NCBI GenBank assembly: GCA_035529895.1
Contig: DATKVV010000070.1
Span: 137,762 to 201,761 of the forward strand
DNA: 64,000 nt
Direction of reading: 5' to 3'
Origin: JAUWKC01 sp035529895
GTDB taxonomy: Bacteria > Planctomycetota > Phycisphaerae > Sedimentisphaerales > Anaerobacaceae
The notes under the pieces are model-generated. The model saw nothing but the letters and a program-made list of their open reading frames with translations. It was not told the DNA's origin and ran no database searches. Position 1 is the stretch's first letter; each line of letters begins with the position of its first letter. Below are positions 20,641 through 28,931 of this stretch, piece after piece. The translations under genes were made by a program, and so were the position numbers.

Positions 20641-21102
20641 TTAAGCCAATTCAACTACTGCGCCCGCAGCTTCAAGCTGCTTCTGGGCCGCTTCCGCTTC
20701 CTCTTTGCTTACCCCCTGCTTGACCGGCTTGGGAACACCGTCCACAAGGTCCTTGGCTTCTTTCAGACCAAGACTCGTTAAAGCTCTCACTTCCTTGATA
20801 ACCTGAATCTTTTTGTCGCCAAATGCCTTTAGGATTACGTCGAAGCTGGTCTTCTCTTCCTTTTCCTCGGCCTTCTCACCTGCTGCCGGCCCGGCCATCA
20901 TAACAGGCGCGCCCGCCGCTGGCTCAATCCCGTACTCTTCCTTAAGATAATCACCGAGCTCTTTGGCCTGCATCAGGGTCAGACCGACTATTTTATCGCC
21001 AAGCTTCTTAATCTCGCTGCCCCATTTCCTGGATTCCTTGGCCTCCTTCGCTTGCTCAGTCTCCTTCGCCTCGCTTACCTCTTTCACTTGTTCCTCTGTC
21101 AT
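20641..21102 (-). CDS. rplL: 50S ribosomal protein L7/L12 with a charged N-terminal extension
   Basis: L7/L12 forms the flexible stalk that recruits translation GTPases. The N-terminal dimer domain (GDKIVGLTLMQAKELGDYLKEEYG), the Ala/Gly/Glu hinge and the globular C-terminal domain (FDVILKAFGDKKIQVIKEVRALTSLGLKEAKDLV) are all present. The total of 153 residues is about 25-30 more than usual. The excess is a Lys/Glu-rich N-terminal segment (EVSEAKETEQAKEAKESRK) before the dimer domain. The ATG at 21102 has GGAG about 10 nt upstream. It follows rplJ as in all bacteria. Confidence 0.95.
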   Translation of the reverse strand: MTEEQVKEVSEAKETEQAKEAKESRKWGSEIKKLGDKIVGLTLMQAKELGDYLKEEYGIEPAAGAPVMMAGPAAGEKAEEKEEKTSFDVILKAFGDKKIQVIKEVRALTSLGLKEAKDLVDGVPKPVKQGVSKEEAEAAQKQLEAAGAVVELA

Positions 21103-21229
21103 TTTAGGTCAACTCCTGTCACTAATGCCTGGTGGTAGCCGAAACTACGCCGTTTCGTTTAACCCCTCTACAAAAAGCGGGGACAGCCACACAAGCAACT
21201 AATAATCTTCGAAACACCCTTTATCAAAG

Positions 21230-21763
21230 TCAGGCCGCCTGCTTTTCTCCCCTTTCCACAATAGTTTTTATACAGCCGGCAATAATGCCCGCAGCCGCAT
21301 TGAACGTACTGACCAATCTGCTGCCGGGCGACTGCGCCAAGGCAACAATCCCGCCCTGCAACTCCGCCCGCGTAGGCATTTTTGAAAGGCCCTCAGTTCC
21401 TTTGGCGTCCAATACCAATCCGTCCAAAAAGGCTCCTTTGATCTCTATGGCCGGAACCTTCTTGATCCACCCAATCATCTCTTTTGCAGCGTCAACTACA
21501 CTGTCGCCGCCGTAGGCAATGGTGCAAGGACCGCTAAACAGCCCCCCTGCCCCTTCCATTTGCCGACTACTTAGCGCCTTTTTGAACAGCGAATTCTTGA
21601 CCACCAGTAATCTGATGCCTTTCTGTTTGAGCTCGCCCCGCATCAGATTATTGTCAACCCCGTTGACGCCCTTGGTACTGACAACCAGAAAATCGCTGAT
21701 ACGCTCATCAGCAATTCTCTTTTCCAGTTCCGTCTGCAATAATCCTTTTACATACTTGCTCAT
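21230..21763 (-). CDS. rplJ: 50S ribosomal protein L10
   Basis: L10 anchors the L7/L12 stalk to 23S rRNA and in E. coli represses its operon. I chose the ATG at 21763 (MSKYVKGLLQTELEKRI), with GGTGAG immediately upstream; a TTG five codons earlier is weaker. It has 177 residues. The pattern DFLVVSTKGVNGVDNNLMRGELKQKGIRLLVVKNSL is typical of L10, and the C-terminal helix that binds L7/L12 is at LVSTFNAAAGIIAGCIKTIVE. Confidence 0.95.
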   Translation of the reverse strand: MSKYVKGLLQTELEKRIADERISDFLVVSTKGVNGVDNNLMRGELKQKGIRLLVVKNSLFKKALSSRQMEGAGGLFSGPCTIAYGGDSVVDAAKEMIGWIKKVPAIEIKGAFLDGLVLDAKGTEGLSKMPTRAELQGGIVALAQSPGSRLVSTFNAAAGIIAGCIKTIVERGEKQAA

Positions 21764-21832
21764 TTTCTCACCGGTCAATGTCAGTGCACCAGTTGCAGGT
21801 GCACACCCATTAAATTACGCACCTTCGCCCTT

Positions 21833-22513
21833 CTATGAAACCGCAACTTTTATACTTGGGCTCATAGTTGCAGAAATACACATTTTTTTTATATACGTGC
21901 CTTTCGATGTCACCGGCCTGATTCTCTTTATGTGCGACAAAAAAGCCTCGATGTTGTCCACAAGTTTCTGGCTGTCGAAGCTTTGCTTGCCGACTGCTAC
22001 CTGAACATTGCCGCCGGCATCGTTCTTGAACTCCACCTTCCCGGCAGCAAATTCACCCACTGCCGCCGCTACATCCGCAGTTACCGTACCATTCTTGGGT
22101 GAAGGCATTTTCCCCTGCGGCCCGAGAATACGGCCCAGCTTACCCACCTTCCCCATCACTTTAGGCGACGCGATGGCAACATCAAAGTCCGCCCACCCGT
22201 CCGAGATTTTCTTGATAAGCTCGTCACAGCCGACCTCGATTGCACCGGCCCGCCTTGCAGCTTCCACGTCCGTCTCTTCACAAAAAGCAATGACTTTTTT
22301 CTGCTTGCCTATCCCATGAGGCAGGGATATTGAGCCGCGAACCAGCTGGTCGGCCTGTTTCGGGTCTATACCCAAATGTAACACGCACTCTATCGTCTGG
22401 TCAAATTTAGCCGACTTGAACGACTTGATTTTTTCGACCGCCTGTGCCAAGCTGACACTCTCCTTGCTCAGCTCTTGCGATTCCTTTTTATATCTCTTAC
22501 TTCGAAATCTCAT
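21833..22513 (-). CDS. rplA: 50S ribosomal protein L1
   Basis: L1 forms the mobile stalk at the E site. It has 226 residues, with the family blocks KFDQTIECVLHLGIDPKQADQLVRGSISLPHG, GKLGRILGPQGKMPSPKNGTVT and the C-terminal RPVTSKGTYIKKMCISATMSPSIKV. It lies between rplK and rplJ. No unusual insertions were seen. Confidence 0.97.
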   Translation of the reverse strand: MRFRSKRYKKESQELSKESVSLAQAVEKIKSFKSAKFDQTIECVLHLGIDPKQADQLVRGSISLPHGIGKQKKVIAFCEETDVEAARRAGAIEVGCDELIKKISDGWADFDVAIASPKVMGKVGKLGRILGPQGKMPSPKNGTVTADVAAAVGEFAAGKVEFKNDAGGNVQVAVGKQSFDSQKLVDNIEAFLSHIKRIRPVTSKGTYIKKMCISATMSPSIKVAVS

Positions 22514-22601
22514 AAAGCGTTTCTCTTAAGAATTCTCTAACTGTGCCTAAAAAGCCTCTCTTCTGCATCTCCGGGGATAGCCGACGCAACCCGCCTGGCA
22601 C

Positions 22602-23036
22602 TCAGGACTCGCCAGAGACGATTTCTATTCCCATGCTTCGCGCCGTGCCTGCGATAATTCTCTCTGCGTGAGCCAAATCGTACGCGTTCAAATCCTTGAA
22701 TTTGGTCTCAGCAATTCTACGCAATTGCTCGGCGCTGATTTTCCCGACTTTTTCCTTATTTGGAACGCCGCTCCCTTTTGCAATTTCGGCCACTTGTTTC
22801 AAAAGAACCGCGGCCGGCGGACTCTTAACCTCAAAAGTAAAACTCTTGTCCGTATATACCGTTATTACAACCGGCACGATTGTCCCGTTAAGGTCTTTTG
22901 TTCGCTCGTTAAACTGCGAAACAAATTGACCGATGTTGACCCCATGCTGGCCCAATGCAGGGCCTATCGGGGGAGCGGGTGTTGCCTGCCCTCCAGGCGC
23001 CTGCAATTTTATCTTAAACGCTACCTCTTTAGCCAT
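22602..23036 (-). CDS. rplK: 50S ribosomal protein L11
   Basis: L11 binds the GTPase-associated centre and is the site of thiostrepton action and of RelA sensing. It has 144 residues. The N-terminal APPIGPALGQHGVNIGQFVSQFNERTKDLNG block and the C-terminal rRNA-binding domain (KGSGVPNKEKVGKI, then LNAYDLAHAERIIAGTARSMGI) are intact. It follows nusG with a 54-nt gap. Confidence 0.97.
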   Translation of the reverse strand: MAKEVAFKIKLQAPGGQATPAPPIGPALGQHGVNIGQFVSQFNERTKDLNGTIVPVVITVYTDKSFTFEVKSPPAAVLLKQVAEIAKGSGVPNKEKVGKISAEQLRRIAETKFKDLNAYDLAHAERIIAGTARSMGIEIVSGES

Positions 23037-23090
23037 ACTACGTACCTCTTATCCCCTTTGAGATGCAATCCAAAGCTCACCAAACGACTA

Positions 23091-23633
23091 TCATATCTTC
23101 TCTATCTGCCAATATTCTATATCCAGAGGAGTGCTTCGCCCAAATATCGTCACAATCACCTTCACAAGCCCTCGCTCGGGGTCAATCGAATCGACGGCGC
23201 CTTCAAAATTCTCAAAGGCGCCTTCTCGAATCTTAATCAAATCACCTTTATTGAATTCTACTTTGATGCTCGGCGCCTGCTCGGGCTTTTCCGCCTCCAA
23301 AAGCATCTTGGCCACATCGGTATCCCGCATCGGTGTCGGAATCCCTTCCGTACCGATAAAATCCCCCACATCAGACGTCTCTTTTATCAAAAACCATGCC
23401 TTTTCCGGGACGCGCCCGTCTTCGGTCGCCTCCATCTCCATAAAAACGTACCCGGGATACAGTTTCCGCTTATGAACCGTTTGCTTGCCCCCGCGAATAC
23501 GCTTAACCATCTCAACAGGAACCTCTATCCGGCCGACAATATCATTCAGGTTCTCTCTCTCTACCCTCTGCAACAGGGCTTCTTTGACCTGTACTTCCTT
23601 ATTTGCCGCAACTCGTAAAACGTACCACTGCAT
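23091..23633 (-). CDS. nusG: Transcription termination/antitermination factor NusG
   Basis: NusG bridges RNA polymerase with Rho or with the ribosome (through S10). I chose the ATG at 23633 (MQWYVLRVAANKE), preceded by CAGG at 8 nt; an ATG five codons earlier lacks an RBS. The product has 180 residues. The NGN domain spans about residues 1-115 (KRKLYPGYVFMEM is the conserved core), and the KOW domain follows (FNKGDLIKIREGAFENFEGAVDSID), ending in VTIFGRSTPLDIEYWQIEKI. Confidence 0.96.
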   Translation of the reverse strand: MQWYVLRVAANKEVQVKEALLQRVERENLNDIVGRIEVPVEMVKRIRGGKQTVHKRKLYPGYVFMEMEATEDGRVPEKAWFLIKETSDVGDFIGTEGIPTPMRDTDVAKMLLEAEKPEQAPSIKVEFNKGDLIKIREGAFENFEGAVDSIDPERGLVKVIVTIFGRSTPLDIEYWQIEKI

Positions 23634-23837
23634 ATTAGTACCTGACATTAGGGGACAACACTCGGCTTCCTGCGTTTCCTGCCCTGCCGCCGTACGACTT
23701 CAACATCCGATACACAAACCTGCTGGAGTCTCGCCTGAGAAGTTCGACTTGTACGGCCCAGCCCGCACCTTCTGGCTTCACGTCGCCCACCCGGACAGTC
23801 TCAAAAGCCCCTCGAATAATGCAAATCACCGACCAAA

Positions 23838-24242
23838 CTAAATACCCACAGCCTCGGTAAAGAAGAGCCGAAAAACTATATCCGTGACCCCAAGAAGCAC
23901 GGCCATGGCAATCACAACCACGATAACGATAAATGTCGAAACAGCGATTTCCTTTCTACTTGACCAGCTGACCTTCTTCATCTCCCCTTCGGCGGCAATC
24001 ATAAAATCAGCCACAGAGGGCTTGTTCACCAGCCAGAAAATCAGCAGGCTCAAGACAACAAACAAGCCCGCCGGCACCATAGTCGCCACCCACAGCGCCG
24101 CCCTCGGATTCAAACCAAACTCAGCGGCCTGCAGCCAGCTATAAAGTTGCAGACAGCCTAACGCTATAATTATCCCAAAGCCAAAAGCACTGCACAGCCT
24201 TGTGTATTTCCCCTGGCCGCGCTTATATACATCGAATCTCAT
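23838..24242 (-). CDS. secE: Preprotein translocase subunit SecE (three-helix form)
   Basis: SecE clamps SecY in the inner membrane. The 134 residues contain three hydrophobic segments (roughly residues 20-40, 50-72 and 102-124). The conserved cytoplasmic amphipathic helix reads EMKKVSWSSRKEIAVSTF, the SecE signature. The extra N-terminal pair of helices is like E. coli SecE and unlike the single-helix form of many Gram-positives. Start at the ATG 24242 (MRFDVYKRGQG); a TTG three codons upstream is less likely. About 200 nt without a supported gene separate it from nusG. Confidence 0.93.
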   Translation of the reverse strand: MRFDVYKRGQGKYTRLCSAFGFGIIIALGCLQLYSWLQAAEFGLNPRAALWVATMVPAGLFVVLSLLIFWLVNKPSVADFMIAAEGEMKKVSWSSRKEIAVSTFIVIVVVIAMAVLLGVTDIVFRLFFTEAVGI

Positions 24243-24291
24243 GCCTGACAAACCCTCATTTCAGCCCGAGCTCCGGTTTTCTCCCCCGAAA

Positions 24292-24364
24292 CAGGCCAGA
24301 AGGGAATCGAACCCCCAACCTTCGGTTTTGGAGACCGACGCTCTGCCAATTGAGCTACTGGCCT
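24292..24364 (-). tRNA. tRNA-Trp (anticodon CCA)
   Basis: The minus strand folds into a 73-nt cloverleaf. The acceptor stem is AGGCCAG/CTGGCCT with discriminator G, the D-arm is GCTCAATTGGCAGAGC, and the anticodon loop is CTCCAAA giving CCA. The T-arm is GGGGGTTCGAATCCC. CCA is not encoded. It lies between rpmG and secE, the common place for tRNA-Trp in bacteria. Confidence 0.95.
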
Positions 24365-24398
24365 AAACTCGAAACGTAGAGCCTTGATTTCCTGCCTT

Positions 24399-24566
24399 CT
24401 ACTTTCTTCGTATCTTGTGAACCGTACGCTTCCGTTCGTTTTTGCAGAACTTGTTCAGCTCCAATTTAGGCGTACCTTCTGCTACGCTGACACTCGTTCG
24501 GTAGTTTCTTTGCCCGCATTCCCTGCACTCAAGCCAGACATACTCTCTTTTGCTCTTCTTAGCCAT
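24399..24566 (-). CDS. rpmG: 50S ribosomal protein L33
   Basis: L33 is a small zinc-ribbon protein near the E site. The 55 residues start MAKKSKREYVWLECRECG. The ATG at 24566 has AGG about 5 nt upstream and is preferred over the in-frame start at 24605, which would add 13 residues. Cys14, Cys17 and Cys41 are present, but the fourth zinc ligand of the usual CPRC pair is replaced (CKNERK), so zinc binding may be lost or altered. Between tuf and tRNA-Trp. Confidence 0.93.
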   Translation of the reverse strand: MAKKSKREYVWLECRECGQRNYRTSVSVAEGTPKLELNKFCKNERKRTVHKIRRK

Positions 24567-24713
24567 AGAACCTATTCCCGCCGGACGGCCTCGCCTGCCC
24601 GGCAAAACTCCTTACTCCAACAATGCCCGGCTGTCCCCCGCAAAACCAAAACGGTCAAATCCGAACACTTTCGCTCCCGCCACTCGTGCAGTTCAACAGC
24701 CTTTCGTACGTGC

Positions 24714-25940
24714 TTATTCCAGGATCTTCGTTACTACTCCTGCGCCGACTGTCCGCCCGCCCTCACGAATAGCAAACCGAAGACCTTCCTCCATAGCAAT
24801 GGGGGAAATAATCTGCACTTCCATAGCTATGTGGTCACCCGGCATACACATCTCCACGCTCTGGCCCTCCCGGCCCATTAGCCCAAGAACCGCACCGGTG
24901 ACATCGGTCGTCCTAAAATAGAACTGTGGTTTATAGCCCGCGAAGAACGGCGTATGGCGACCGCCTTCCTCCTTGGTCAGGACATAGACCTCGGAGTGAA
25001 ACTTGGTATGCGGAGTAATGCTGCCGGGCGCCGCAATAACCTGACCGCGCTCGAGATCTTTCTTTTCCACGCCCCGCAGGAGCACGCCGATATTATCGCC
25101 GGCCTGGCCCTCATCAAGCGTTTTGTTAAACATCTCCACCCCGGTAACAACCGTCTTTCGTGTCTCCTTTGCAAGTCCGATGATTTCAATCTCCTCGCCG
25201 ACACGCACCTTGCCCCGCTCAACTCGGCCTGTACCCACCGTGCCCCGCCCCTTTATGCTGAAAACATCCTCAACCGGCATAAGGAACGGTTTGTCGATTT
25301 CACGCTGCGGAATGGGTATGTACTCATCCATCACCTTCAGCAACTCGATGATGGACTTACAGGCCGGATCATCAATACTCTCGGCCCTCATCGCCTTGAT
25401 TGCCGAGCCCCGGATGATCGGCGTCTCGTCGCCTGAAAACTCGTATTTGTTCAGCAGGTCGCGGATCTCCATCTCCACCAGGTCCACCAGTTCGGGGTCA
25501 TCAACAAGGTCCACCTTGTTAAGATACACCACTATCGTGGGCACATTAACCTGACGAGCAAGAAGAATGTGCTCGCGCGTCTGTGGCATCGGCCCGTCGT
25601 ATGCGCTGACCACAAGAATAGCACCGTCCATTTGAGCTGCGCCGGTTATCATGTTCTTCACGTAATCGGCATGACCGGGGCAGTCCACGTGCGCGTAGTG
25701 CCGGTTTTCCGTCACATACTCGACGTGCGCGGTCGCAATTGTCAGAATCTTCGTCGCGTCCCGCCGGCCCTGAGACTCCGATGCTTTGGCAATCTCATCA
25801 TAGGATTTATACTTACACAGCCCCTTGAATTCCATCACCTTCGTCATTGCCGCCGTCAAAGTCGTCTTGCCGTGATCCACGTGACCTATCGTCCCAACAT
25901 TAACATGTGGTTTTGTGCGCTCGAATACCGCCTTAGCCAT
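24714..25940 (-). CDS. tuf: Translation elongation factor Tu with lengthened switch I
   Basis: EF-Tu delivers aminoacyl-tRNA as a GTP complex. The ATG at 25940 (MAKAVFERTKPHVNVG) has GGAGG 10-11 nt upstream. It has 408 residues. G1 GHVDHGKT (19-26), G3 DCPGH (86-90) and G4 NKVD (141-144) are standard. Switch I is not: E. coli reads EEKARGITINTSHVEY, whereas this protein reads GRRDATKILTIATAHVEY, about five residues longer between YDEI and HVEY and without the RG of RGITI. The key Thr (Thr67) is retained. Domains II and III are normal (GRGTVGTGRVERG, FFAGYKPQFYFRTTDVTG). Confidence 0.97.
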   Translation of the reverse strand: MAKAVFERTKPHVNVGTIGHVDHGKTTLTAAMTKVMEFKGLCKYKSYDEIAKASESQGRRDATKILTIATAHVEYVTENRHYAHVDCPGHADYVKNMITGAAQMDGAILVVSAYDGPMPQTREHILLARQVNVPTIVVYLNKVDLVDDPELVDLVEMEIRDLLNKYEFSGDETPIIRGSAIKAMRAESIDDPACKSIIELLKVMDEYIPIPQREIDKPFLMPVEDVFSIKGRGTVGTGRVERGKVRVGEEIEIIGLAKETRKTVVTGVEMFNKTLDEGQAGDNIGVLLRGVEKKDLERGQVIAAPGSITPHTKFHSEVYVLTKEEGGRHTPFFAGYKPQFYFRTTDVTGAVLGLMGREGQSVEMCMPGDHIAMEVQIISPIAMEEGLRFAIREGGRTVGAGVVTKILE

Positions 25941-26091
25941 CTTACTATAAACCTCCAATGCACCGGGTTAGTATTTATTGCCTAACCATGTCCCATTTAA
26001 GAAAAACTCTTTTTCGAACCTCTATAGTTAACCTCCAGCCAGGACCTGCCGCAACTTCTGCCGGCCGCCTTGGCTTGACCTGCATGCATTT

Positions 26092-26164
<73 letters not shown>

Positions 26165-26511
26165 AATTCCTTATGACCGCTGGGCGTTGCACGGTGGACC
26201 CGATATCCATGCCTCTGCTGCACTCTCTCAGCCTTGGACAAAACAGCCGTCTTCATCTCCCCTGCCCGCCCCAAAAGACCTTGCAGAGCGCAGACACCAA
26301 TTAAAGCGAAAAGTTATGGTTCTAATTGTAAGCAAGCCAGTTTACAGAGCCATCCCTCGCACTGCAACGCAAAAAACGCAAAAATGCAAAAAAAAAACAA
26401 AAATCTTCCTTTGACGCTTCTCAGCTTTCCTGCAAAAGCCTCCATTTCAGACCGCTCTTGCAGCACAGCAGCATCATACCATATATGTACCAATGGGCAA
26501 GTCAAATCTGG
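26165..26511. other. Non-coding interval between the HEAT-repeat gene and tRNA-Thr
   Basis: About 350 nt without a supported gene. It holds a good candidate promoter for the tRNA-Thr/tuf cluster (26339-26367, minus) and, just upstream of that, an A-rich tract on the plus strand (26370-26405, T-rich on the minus strand) that could serve as an AT-rich UP-like region or mark the end of the upstream transcript. No hairpin convincing enough for a terminator was found. Confidence 0.5.
26339..26367 (-). promoter_or_regulatory. Candidate sigma-70-type promoter for tRNA-Thr-tuf
   Basis: Minus strand TTGCAG (26367-26362), 17-nt spacer, TAAACT (26344-26339). Four of six bases match at each element, and a T-rich tract lies just upstream of the -35. 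Transcription would start about 170 nt before tRNA-Thr, the first gene of the cluster. Confidence 0.45.
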
Positions 26512-28770
26512 TCAATTAGTAGCTTCCCCTACCTTATCCTGCTCTTTGCCCCGCCCAAGGCGCTCAGCCCATCTGTTCAACTGCTCCCGCCACCCGGGCC
26601 TATTCTGGGCGGTTTTTACCCTACCGAGAAGGTCCCTCAAAACTGCGTTAGGATCCGCTCCGGGGGCCGGGTCATTTAGATAGTCATCGATCGAGACCAC
26701 GACGGCACTATCAGACCCCAAGTCTTTTATCAACAGACAGTTATCAAGCAAGTTGGCCGCCCTTTCTACGTTGGGCCATCTCAGATAAACAGCCAGCAGG
26801 TTCGGCAGGATCGACTCCTTTTCCGCGGCACTCGCAGTATCGTGCAGCCTCCCGTAGTAATCCGCCGCCTGCTCGAACTTACCGCTCTTCTTGTAAAGTG
26901 CCGCCAATTCCTCTCTGACAGTCTTGAGCATTCTTGCGTCGTTTTCCCGAAGGGCTTTCTGTTCCGCTATCTCAAGAAAAGACAGCTTCTGCTCATTAGA
27001 TAACTGAACCTCAGGATTCGATGAGGCGAATGTGCCCATCCATTTTGCAACCACGGAGACTTCGGAACGTTTGAATATCCTCAGCATAGCCTCCCAGGCT
27101 GAATCGCTTTCGCCAACTGAGCCTATCTTCTCCCAAAGCCAAACCAAATCATCTTTGCCCCCGACTTCGCCCGCAAGCTCAATCAGCTTCTTCCTTATAA
27201 CTATACTGGCGTCTTTGACCAGACCCCCCTTTGTAAGCAGGTTCAGCGCTCTGGCCTTTTCAATGTAGATGAGCCCATCAACCGCGGCCTCACGGACCAG
27301 CTCGGTCCTGTCGCTCAAAGCCTTTTCGAACAAAGGCGCAAAAAGCCTGGCCGATTCTACCTTGCACGCGCTTCCCTGGGCGCATAATCCTGCCATCCTA
27401 ATAAGCAATTCCCCCCGCAATCCACCGTCGTCCTTTTCCCGCTGGTACCGTTCCACAAGAAGGCCAAGGTATCTGCCGACATCAACCGATGCCAAACCAT
27501 CGCGCTCAAGCAGCCTCTTTATAACCTCAGCGCCTTTCTGCGACTTTTGCATGTCAGCTTCAGAAAGGAACTTCGCCGCCCATTCCAGGGCCTGTTTTCT
27601 TGTCTCCGGCAAAATCTTGATCGGTGAAGCAGGCAACAGGGAGTAGGAACACGCCGCCCCAAGAGCAACAAAAATCTCCGTCTTGGCCTCATCGTCTTGC
27701 TCAATTGCAAGCTGTTCCAGCAGCTTTTCCGCCGAATTCACTCCGCCCATCAAAGACAGCAGTTTCGCCGTCCTTAGCCGAACATCCCGGTCCTGATGGG
27801 AAATCAGATTCACCAAAATCGGCCCAAGCATCTCAGCGGGCAACTTGGGCGTAGTTCGCATTCGATCTTCATAAACTTTATCCAGCGCCCACAATCTGAC
27901 TATCGCCTCGGAGCCGCTCAACTGCTCCGCCAAAAACTTACCTTTGGCCGTATCGTCACTGATGCCATTCCATATCTTGTTCAATGCGTCAAGGTACTGC
28001 TTCTTCCACCAGTCCAGTTCGTTTTCCTGCTTGCGCATCTCTGCACCCTGGTAAATCAGCCGCTCTCGCAGAAAATCGCCTTCTTCCTTGCGCTCCAATT
28101 CATTTCTGATTTGCCTGCGAGTTTTGGCCTCCTTGCCCACCGGCACCCAAAGAGGTTTTAAGGCCTTTTCCGACGCTTCAGCTACCTGCCTCTCCGGGTC
28201 ATCTACCAAATCTATGAGCTTGATTACCGCCCTCTTATCCGGCTGAAGTGTCAGCGCATATACCGCATTCAGTCTGGCCTTGACCGGCAGTGAGATATCA
28301 GTCGCCATTCTCTCAAGCTGTTCAGATATCTGCTCGTACTCGAACAACAGGGTCGCTTCGGCAGCCAGTCTGGCAATGGAAAAATCCTGTTCGGTACTCA
28401 GTATTTCAAATAACGCGGGGATAAAGTCCTCGCTTCTTTCAACGGCTCTATGTTCTGCGCCGGCCTTGACCAATATTCTGCAGATGGTCGCACGCGCCAT
28501 GCCGTTTTCAGACTGCCTCAGCACCGCAAGCAAAATCTCTCTGGCCAAAGGGTTCTTGCTGAAAAGCAGCAGGTTCGCCGCATTGACGCGCATCTGCTCG
28601 CTTGAGCCTTTATTGGTCAATGCCTCTTTATAGAGCTGTAGCTGGGCATTAGGCTCTGCCTCTGCAACGGTACTTGCGGCCGCCCGCCGCGATTCATCCT
28701 GCCCTATGCCTTCCTGCCCGCTGCATATCAATAACGGCAGAACTAACAAAGATAGCCGTTTCATACCCAT
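26512..28770 (-). CDS. Secreted HEAT-repeat protein of unknown function
   Basis: The 752-residue product has an N-terminal signal peptide (KRLSLLVLPLLICSG). It is followed by many helical repeats of HEAT/armadillo type: alternating pairs such as VRLRTAKLLSLMGG, LVREAAVDGLIYIEKARA and VKARLNAVYALTLQPDKRAVIKLIDLVDD. A TPR-like stretch near the C terminus (ELAALYKKSGKFEQAADYYGRL) is also visible. Such proteins act as scaffolds; the partner is unknown. The first ATG (28770) has AAGG 8 nt upstream. It lies downstream of xerD on the same strand with a 161-nt gap, so co-transcription is possible but not required. Confidence 0.85.
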   Translation of the reverse strand: MGMKRLSLLVLPLLICSGQEGIGQDESRRAAASTVAEAEPNAQLQLYKEALTNKGSSEQMRVNAANLLLFSKNPLAREILLAVLRQSENGMARATICRILVKAGAEHRAVERSEDFIPALFEILSTEQDFSIARLAAEATLLFEYEQISEQLERMATDISLPVKARLNAVYALTLQPDKRAVIKLIDLVDDPERQVAEASEKALKPLWVPVGKEAKTRRQIRNELERKEEGDFLRERLIYQGAEMRKQENELDWWKKQYLDALNKIWNGISDDTAKGKFLAEQLSGSEAIVRLWALDKVYEDRMRTTPKLPAEMLGPILVNLISHQDRDVRLRTAKLLSLMGGVNSAEKLLEQLAIEQDDEAKTEIFVALGAACSYSLLPASPIKILPETRKQALEWAAKFLSEADMQKSQKGAEVIKRLLERDGLASVDVGRYLGLLVERYQREKDDGGLRGELLIRMAGLCAQGSACKVESARLFAPLFEKALSDRTELVREAAVDGLIYIEKARALNLLTKGGLVKDASIVIRKKLIELAGEVGGKDDLVWLWEKIGSVGESDSAWEAMLRIFKRSEVSVVAKWMGTFASSNPEVQLSNEQKLSFLEIAEQKALRENDARMLKTVREELAALYKKSGKFEQAADYYGRLHDTASAAEKESILPNLLAVYLRWPNVERAANLLDNCLLIKDLGSDSAVVVSIDDYLNDPAPGADPNAVLRDLLGRVKTAQNRPGWREQLNRWAERLGRGKEQDKVGEATN

Positions 28771-28931
28771 TCGGACGACCTTATAGAAACCGCAGTTTGT
28801 CAGTTTGGTTTAAGTACAAGTATCATAATAACCCCGAAACACCGCCCAAGTCAACCGGCTTTTTTCGCAGACCAGCATTCCTTACACCATTTACCCTTCA
28901 ACTTATGCCGGACCTTCGCTGATTCACACCT

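Noticed and set aside
23635..23829. 64-codon ORF between secE and nusG on the minus strand
   Set aside because: GTG start without a ribosome-binding site, overlaps the nusG start, and shows no family features.
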